The notes below the pieces were generated by a model. That model was not told the origin of the DNA. It did not search any database and saw only the letters and a program-made list of their open reading frames with translations. The position numbers and the translations under genes were made by a program. A DNA stretch of 64,000 bases from Anagrus nilaparvatae (taxonomy: Eukaryota > Arthropoda > Insecta > Hymenoptera > Mymaridae). How positions within the stretch are numbered: the stretch's first letter is position 1; every line of letters starts with the position of its first letter. Shown in pieces: positions 57,190-64,000 of this stretch. Location: contig JAKSXM010000231.1 of NCBI GenBank assembly GCA_022575985.1, positions 5,892,501 to 5,956,500 of the forward strand, given 5' to 3'.

Positions 57190-57995
57190 CGGTATCTAGT
57201 AAATAATAATGTAACTTTTTCTTTATATATATATTATAAAATTTTTTAATTAATAAATTTAGAGGTACGTATAAAATTAATTCTAGAGTTCCACAAGGGA
57301 TAATGATTCCTTAGTACGATTCTCCGTTTCTAGCAGTCTACCCTTCCACCGCAAAAGAAAATTTGGCCTGATTGTTGTTTAGTATAGTTAATAAATTATT
57401 TTGCATTTTTGAAAATTCAGTTGTTAATTTTTCTGATGGTGTGTTATTTATTGGCATTTTAATATCTAGATTTAATAAATTATCTTTTCGATATTTTTAG
57501 TTTTTCATAAATTGCAAATTACAATTTTGTCCCCTTTTTTATCTCTTTGAATATGTAAAATATTTTTTGATTGTTACTTTATATTATTTCCACTATCAAT
57601 TTCAGCTATTATTTATTAATATTTAGATAATATTTTTAAATATTGTTAAAAACACGTTTTCTTTCTTCTTTTTTTAAAAGAATTAATTTGTTATAAAATA
57701 ATTATTAATTATAATTTATAAATTTAAGATAAATACAAAAATTTAAGCAAAAAAATAAATAATTTATAATTTAAAAATTTTAGAACTCGATATTTCGATA
57801 TTTTCGATATCGATACGATATTACTTAAAATATCGTATCGTATCGATATCGTGGAACTCTAACTAATGCTGTTCTCATTCATTTTAAAATAAAAATTAAT
57901 TTGTTTAATTATATCATATGATTAAAATATAAGTAAATTAATGCACAAAATTTTTTATTTGTTTAAGCCGAGCATCGCGAGGCCAATCAGCTAGT
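57190..57995 (+). repeat. Dispersed repeat of 6277-6525, interrupted
   Basis: 57190-57283 and 57862-57995 together match 6277-6525; the hAT at 57284-57861 sits between. Confidence 0.8.
57284..57861. mobile_element. hAT element with TAGAGTTCCAC ends
   Basis: TAGAGTTCCAC at the left and GTGGAACTCTA at the right bound 578 bp. Flanks ATTAATTC and ACTAATGC match at six of eight bases, and the empty site at about 6348 reads ATTGATTC once. CGATATCG(A/T) words fill the right end, as in the element at 49582. No transposase frame remains. Confidence 0.88.
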
Positions 57996-58094
57996 TATAA
58001 ATTATTTCGAACTAGCTAACGACTAACAAACGTTTAAAACTTAATTTAATGCATATATGTGCATTTCTACGAGAAAATCCTTTTTATGAGCACC

Positions 58095-59645
58095 AAAAAT
58101 GAAGAAAAAAAAATTTACGAGGCCGCGACTGAAACCATGATTTTCTGGTAGTTTGAACCCTAGAGAATGCAAAAAAAAAGCATGAACACGAAATCGGCGA
58201 TGGATGCCAAAAAGATTTTACCACTTTTATGTCAAAAACCGTGCCCGAATAGAATCTGCAAGTATGGGAAAAACGAAAATAACAAAGTTTCAGTTAAATA
58301 AATTTAGTTGATTAAACGATATATTGTCGAAGTATGGCAAGATACGGAAGTCGGATCTGGGCCAGACTTTTAAGTACGGCTTCCAAACTTTCTATTCGGG
58401 TGTTTTTCGTATCTGAGCTACCAAATTTTCAAAATAACTTTTTAGGTAAATAAAACTTTAAAAAATAGGCAAAAAATCTGATTGCCAGGGAAAAATCACT
58501 CCAGAAGAAAAAAAAACTTTTCTTTTTCCGATGAAATTTGGCCAAGTTATCGTCAATTTAAAATTTTACTCAAAGTCTTAAAAAAGATTCAAGTTCTATA
58601 TTGAAAAATGCCTGTTTCTGAACTTTAAACATGCATCACTAGCTTGATTTTCATCGTAAAATTTTTTTTTAAATCGATGTATTTTTCCCTGGCAATTCAT
58701 TTCTTTATGAAAAAAATCATTTTTATGTAACCAATTTCAATTTTTAGGTCAAAAGCCTTTGAAAACTGTAGGTAGCAAAATTTACTTAACACTGTTTTTG
58801 ACCTAAAAATTGAAATTTGGTCAATAAAAATGATTTCTTTCTCGAAGAAATGAATACTCAGGGAAAAATTAATTGATTTAAAAAAAAAATTTATTATTTT
58901 ACGATGAAAATCAAGGGAATATTGCATATTATTGCCGAAATTTGTCTTAATAATGATTGAAATTCTATTGAAATATGCCTGTATCTGAACTTAAAATATG
59001 CATTACTAGCTTGATTTTCATCGTAAAATAATAATTATTTTTTTTAAATCGATTAATTTTTCCCTGGCAATTCATTTCTTTAAGAAAAATATCATTTTTA
59101 TTGACCAAATTTCAATTTTTAGGTCAAAAACTATGTTTAGTAAATCTTGCTACTTACAACTGCTTTTGACCTAAAAATTGAAATTTGGTCAATAAAAATG
59201 ATATTTTTCTTAAAGAAATGAATTGCCAGGGAAAAATTTCAAAAAAAAATTATTATTTTACGATGAAAATCAAGCGAGTAATGTATGTTTAAAGTTCAAA
59301 AACAGGCCTTTTTTAATAAAATTTCAATCTTTTTTAAGATGATTTTGAGCAAAATCTTAAATTAACGATAACTTGGCTAAATTTCATCGTAAAAAGATAA
59401 GTTTTTTTTTCTTCTGGAGTGGTTTTTCTCTGGCAATCAGATTTTTTTATCTATTTTTTAAAATTTTATTTACCTAAAAAGTTATTTTAAAAATTTGGGG
59501 TAGCTCAGGTACGAAAAACACGGTTTCTGACATAAAAGTGAAAAAATCTTTTTGGCAACTATCACCGATTTCTTGTTCACGATTTTTTTCGGTTTTCTAA
59601 AGGTTCAAACTACCTGAAAACACGGGTCATATCGATGTCCCTTCA
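58095..59645. repeat. 1.5-kb nested palindrome with two inner hairpins
   Basis: The outer arms (about 58100-58640 and 59280-59640) are imperfect inverses: GTCAAAAACCGTG / GACATAAAAGTG, CACCGATTTC, AGAAGAAAAAAAAACTT. The middle has two tandem hairpins, 58645-58915 and 59005-59272, each with CTTGATTTTCATCGTAAAAT, TTTTTCCCTGGCAATTCATT and TTTTTAGGTCAAAA and their inverses. Confidence 0.85.
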
Positions 59646-60926
59646 AATTTTTTTTTTTCAGTTTTTTGTCCAAGTTAAGTAGGAAAAAAAAATAATGCGT
59701 CATATACTCTTCACATTTAATAATTAAAAAAAATAAAAATTAAAATCTTTGAGGCTAAGAACGATTTAATATTATACAATTTAAAGTTAAATTAGTTCTG
59801 CTTCGCGTGATGCAAACAAAAGATAAACAGATTTTTAATCATGCATAAATAAAATTCAAAAGTTGCTGGTTAATTTGTTTTCCATAGTACGCGTTAATAG
59901 CTACTGATGTATGGTTTGAAACCAAAGAAGAGAAAATATAATATTTTAATTGGATATACTTTTTTTTAATTGAATAATATGAAAATTTTTGGCTTCAGCA
60001 ATTTGCATGGTTATCAAAACAAAAATTTTGTACGATTTTTACAAAATCACGTAAATATTGCAAAAATTTGAAAATTTTTTACTGTAAAAAATAATTTTAG
60101 GTGGATACATAATAATAGTTTATCTTAATACTTCACCAATCGAAAGAAAAAATAGGGATATAGAGGGCTAGAAGCCGAAGGCTACACTATTATGTATACT
60201 CCTTTTTAATCAAATTGTTTCAATATTTTAAAAGTTACAAAAAAATGTCAATAAAGGAATATTTTTTAAATTAAATTGTCTAAAAAATTAATCCGAATTA
60301 AAAACGTTAAGCTGTGGGAAAGCACTTGTACTAATATAAAAATTTTTGTAAATAGAGCAAATATTTTATTGTATATATTATAAACTGTTGAGAAATCGAA
60401 AAAATAAACAATAATATTTCTTCGAATTCTATTATTTATTCTATGATTGTTAATATAATAAATTTTATTTTATGTAATATTTAATGTACGGTGTTGAAAT
60501 GTTGGTTTTATTTTTTATTAATTTCTAGGTGACACTGACCCTGAGTTCTTTGCACGCCGACTACAAGCTAGATTATAATATCGATAAAAAAATCGATTAT
60601 ATTGTTTCCATTGGTAATTCTAATAAAAAAGAATTTGTCTGAAATAATTATGCATTTTTCGTACATGAGAAAATCTATAGAAAGATTGCGCTTAGGAAGC
60701 TCAACTTTTTGAAAAAAAAAAGAAAAACGCCGCCACCTAAAAAAATTTATATTTACACGTCGGAAAATGGGTAATATTCTTTACCATGCCTAAGTATCTC
60801 ACTATTGTGCTTTTAGTAATAGTATTAGTACACTAGCTGTATATAATAAACAAACAATATGGCGTTTCGTCTGCTAAAACTGCGTTATAAATTTTCTTCG
60901 TTAAATTACGCGAAAGGGTTAGCGGG
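59646..60926. other. No gene seen
   Basis: AT-rich with no supported frame. A 24-codon frame from 60859 (ATGGCGTTTCG) is too short to call. Confidence 0.45.
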
Positions 60927-61232
60927 TTAAGTGAAATGCCCCTGTTCTTTAGCTAAGTGAAATGTCCCAGAAAATGCTTTTCTTTGATAAATATTATTGG
61001 AGCTTTTTTCATGCCTCAGAAAAGTCCCATCACACATTAAGACGAGGCAGTTAGTAAATCCATAAAGCGATTCTGGTACTTTTGATGTTTGAGTTAATAA
61101 GAAATCTCTCGTATAGGTTGGTAAACCAAATTTTTGAGGTAGTACAGCTTCTTTAAGACATTTTATTACAGATATAATGGAATCATTGAAAACTGCAATT
61201 TTGATGTATAATATAGCAGAAGTGTATATGGG
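60927..61232 (-). pseudogene. Fragment of a DDE transposase (Harbinger-like)
   Basis: An open minus-strand frame of 102 codons without a start codon reads LPQKFGLPTYTRDFLL, then LMCDGTFLRHEKSSNNIYQR. The series (G..H/Y..R....., DGT, KS.N...QR..FS) is that of a transposase group common in insect genomes with a DDE catalytic triad; the Asp of CDGT would be the first catalytic residue. The end after FSG does not match the pattern, and the other acidic residues lie beyond the fragment. Assignment to Harbinger/ISL2EU is tentative. Confidence 0.55.
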
Positions 61233-61638
61233 AACAGTATATAATAAATTAAGCTATGAAGCTTAAACAATGGGCCTGAGGGTCTAAAAAAATATACCAA
61301 TTTTTTATTTTTTCGAAAAATATTGCATAAATTTATATAAAATATTGATCTAAAAAAAGTTTATACATGGGTAATTCCACATAATATAATAGAAAATCCA
61401 AAATTATTAAGAAAAAAAATACAATACTTGTAATTTTGAGAGAAACAAGTAGAGTTTGGGGGCCAAAAAATAAAAGAAGATTGTATTTTTTAAAAATATA
61501 ATATATTGAACTAAAAAAATTATACTTTGCGGTAACTGTTTATCATCGGAAGTAAAAACAAAAAAGAAGAATGGTAACTCTGATACCCCACTATCTTTCA
61601 CAAACGCTATAGGCTCCGCCTCAAAGAGGCCGCAACTA
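61233..61638. other. No gene seen
   Basis: AT-rich leader before the LINE ORF1; it may include the LINE 5' UTR. Confidence 0.4.
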
Positions 61639-63126
61639 GTGATAAAAAAAGACACTCCTACTACCAATAGGCATTCTGTACCTCCAAGCACCGCCTCGAA
61701 TACATATATGAGAAGATCCAACACACAAAATATTAACAAAACGACATGCTTAACAACGCTAAATTCCATCAACAAATGCAACTGTATAGAAAGTATAAAC
61801 GGGTTATTTGACAAATGGGAAAAAACTTTCCTATCAAAATTTGATATTCTTTTTGACAAGCTCCAGAAAAATATTTTGGAAAACTACAACACTCTTAAGA
61901 AAGATTTTTCAATTTTACACAACACTTCTCAACCAAATCAAAATGATGCGTGCCCATCTACAGTTACTCAATCAAGCTACGAAGATACAGCATTATTACC
62001 AGAAAATCTTCAACTCACGACAAGTAATAGTAAAAATTATAAACATAACAACTTCAATTTATATAGTAATAATAACTCTTTTTTTTCTGCTAACAATAAT
62101 AATAACTTAAATTCAAATTCATTAGCTTCAAAAAGTATAAAATCAAAATTTTCCTGTAATAGTAGTATCAATGGCAACAATAAGTGCACAGAGGGTAATA
62201 TTCACAATCAATACACTTAATAATTCACATAATAATAATAATAATAATAGTAATAATAATAATAATAATGATAATAATAGCAATAATAAAAATAACAATA
62301 ATAATTATACATCACATTTAATAAATTCTAGCAATATAGACAACAGTTTATCCACTCAACTTAACATTTCATTCTCAAATACTTTAAACATTAATGATGT
62401 ATCATTAAATGCTTTCGTTTCTGATAAAATAAAATATAACCAGACTGCTTTAACAAATAATGTTGCTCCTCAAACATCAAGCATTTCTTACGTCAATTTG
62501 CAACGCGCTGAAAATCAGGAACTTTTTATAAGTGGTTTTATGAAACTTTCCTTAGAAGATGACCTAAAATCACTTTCCTTAGCCATTCTACGTGGTATAT
62601 TATATTATATTATATTATATAACATCTATCAATTAATAGGAATGACATAATTGATATTCGCTTAGTACATACACGAGATGAAAATACTTCCCCCGCCACA
62701 AAATATCCTTCATTGATACTCAGGCTTAAATCCATGAACCTAGTCCAGCAAATACTGTTACTAAAGCGCTGCAAAAGTTACTTCAGCACTACTGACATAG
62801 ATCACACCATATTAATAAATACTGCCTTTACGAATTTACCTCCAACCAAAATAATAATAAATACTGTTCTTTCCTCAATTGAATATAAGCATTTTTCTTC
62901 TCTAAAAGTTATTGCTCGCAATATAGGGTTTAAGGATGTCTGGCATAAAGAGGGAAGATTTTTGGTAAAGAAATGTGCGTACTATTTTACATTAGCCACA
63001 GAATTAAGAGCTATATGGGAATGCTATTCACAAAGAAGCAGTACAGCAGTAAATCCACTACATAACCATAATAAAATTAACAGTGTAGACAGAGACAAAA
63101 ACATCACAGAAACCCACAATAACTGA
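61639..63126 (+). pseudogene. LINE ORF1 (RNA-binding protein), frameshifted
   Basis: Three overlapping frames make one ORF1. Frame 61639-62220 has a coiled-coil-like KWEKTFLSKFDILFDKLQ segment and a polar stretch. The reading shifts within the overlap 62171-62220 to the frame ending at 62650, with a poly-Asn run from an AATAAT microsatellite (about 62228-62305), then ELFISGF, LSLEDDLKSLSLAILRGI. A TATAT-type microsatellite at about 62596-62620 interrupts, and frame 1 resumes near 62635 with RLVHTRDE, LILRLKS and FKDVWHKEGRFLVKK. These words are those of the ORF1 RNA-recognition domain in Jockey/CR1-type LINEs. Confidence 0.75.
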
Positions 63127-63213
63127 CTAGAGGACTCACGCAACGACACATTTAAGACAGGATTTGTTAATGCAGCGTCACTTAAGCGTCATTTTAAGCA
63201 ATTTCGTAAATAA

Positions 63214-64000
63214 CTTGAAGATGATTCATCCTATCATGTGATGGGAGTTGCTGAATCTCGTTTTGGTGACGCTGTTGACGACAATATCATAACGATAGAG
63301 GGATACAGTTTGATCAGGCAAGATCGTAACACCCAAGGTGGTGGGGTCGTTTTATACATCAAAAACAATTTAAGAGCAAAAGTTTTAGCACGATCAAATA
63401 CAACACAAAAAGGCAAACCAACTTGCTTCGAATATATTATGTGTCGCATTTCAGGCAAAGAAACTCCACCTATCTTTGTCTGTGTAATATATCGTCCATC
63501 TTATGTTCCCTTTGACGATGATCTTCACTTTCTTTTTAACTTAAGGGACTTGAGTTCAAACTACAGTCATAAGATAATTATGGGCGATCTAAATATTGAT
63601 ATGCGTACTGATAGCAGCAATACTGTTTCCGTAAAAAATCTCTTTACTGAGTTATCACTCCGTTTAATTAACCATCGAGCAACACGTCGTCCTCCAGGCT
63701 CTAGCATATGCAATACCTGGCTTGATGTTATGTGCGTGGATACTAATGATACAGTACTCAACTACCACAATAAAATTCCACCTTTTTTAACTGATCATAA
63801 TCTCATTGAAGTAGAAATAAAAATTTTCATTCCAAAAATTCCCAAGGAGAGCTTCACTTATAGAAAACTAAACAGCATAACTCCTGAAGCTATTAATGAG
63901 GTTTTGATTCGGTCTGATTGGTCAACATTCAATAATAACTTAAATTTAGACTCTGCTGTTTCCAATCTCAGTGACAATCTACAGGCTGCAATTGACAAGC
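63214..64000 (+). CDS. LINE ORF2 N-terminus: apurinic-type endonuclease, partial
   Basis: Frame 1 is open for 262 codons to the window end; one TAA at 63211-63213 precedes it, with similar coding sequence (AASLKRHF) just before, so the copy may be damaged there. In order it reads GVAESRF (catalytic Glu), GGGVVLYIK, VIYRPS, MGDLNID (Asp/Asn of the GDLN box) and TDHNLIEV (Asp-His of the final box, usually SDH). This matches the APE-like endonuclease that nicks target DNA for target-primed reverse transcription. All recognisable catalytic boxes are intact. Confidence 0.88.

Larger units (their letters stand above)
61639..64000 (+). mobile_element. Jockey/CR1-like non-LTR retrotransposon, 5' part, runs off window
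   Basis: ORF1 remnants (61639-63126) are followed by an endonuclease domain (63214-64000) in the same frame as the last ORF1 piece. The element differs in sequence and ORF1 type from the R1-clade LINEs earlier in the window. The reverse transcriptase should lie beyond the right edge. The 5' end is not defined. Confidence 0.82.

Noticed and set aside
61407..61859. 150-codon minus-strand frame
   Set aside because: It lies antisense to the LINE ORF1 and has no domain; a shadow frame.

Overview
The window is AT-rich (roughly three quarters or more A+T) eukaryotic nuclear DNA. Spliced genes with GT-AG introns, 5'-truncated poly(A)-tailed LINEs and dense layers of small DNA transposons all point to an insect. 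A parasitoid wasp is my best guess, from the AT-richness and the small signal-peptide proteins, but this is inference. No bacterial, plasmid or phage features are seen.

Four host genes or gene pieces can be supported, all on the minus strand: the first coding exon of a CLN3 (battenin) orthologue (1773-1949, the rest lies left of the window); a complete ten-exon glycerophosphodiester phosphodiesterase of the GPCPD1/GDE5 family that starts with a signal peptide where the family's starch-binding CBM20 domain should be (8572-13597); a two-exon gene for a 126-residue secreted protein of unknown family (23702-25652); and a two-exon gene for an 83-residue secreted peptide with an inhibitor-cystine-knot cysteine pattern (46731-47066). 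The last three share one architecture: minus strand, TATAAAT-type box 40-85 bp before the ATG, and a signal peptide in exon 1. They are plausible gland, venom or other secreted effectors.

The rest is mostly mobile DNA. Layout: 1-1.2 kb R1-clade LINE; 1.26-1.66 kb end of a hAT-type element built from CGTATA motifs; 1.8-1.95 kb CLN3 exon; 2.7-5.2 kb decayed interspersed and tandem repeats; 5.2-6.3 kb intact CCGTATATACGG hAT-type element with 8-bp target duplication; 8.5-13.6 kb GPCPD1-like gene, carrying a LINE tail with its own target duplication and two MITEs in its introns; 13.8-17.6 kb inverted repeats, two tRNA-like pseudogenes and a TTAA-flanked MITE; 19.1-21 kb a LINE inserted in a Helitron helicase; 23.7-25.7 kb small secreted gene; 26-26.8 kb near-perfect 407-bp-arm palindrome; 27.5-35.9 kb further repeats, including two head-to-head 534-bp elements; 37-41 kb TA-flanked and other palindromic MITEs; 41.2-41.7 kb a 26-bp minisatellite of quasi-palindromes; 43.4-46.2 and 54.6-57.1 kb two copies of a duplicated repeat block; 46.7-47.1 kb cystine-knot gene; 48.6-50.8 kb an element holding three other elements; 57-59.7 kb another hAT and a nested palindrome; 60.9-64 kb a DDE transposase fragment and the 5' half of a Jockey/CR1-like LINE running off the end.

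The points most worth attention are the secreted GPCPD1-like enzyme lacking CBM20, the shared promoter layout of the three secreted genes, a compensatory-substitution-supported stem-loop in the LINE 3' UTR, and the hAT-type elements made almost wholly of short CGTATA palindromes.
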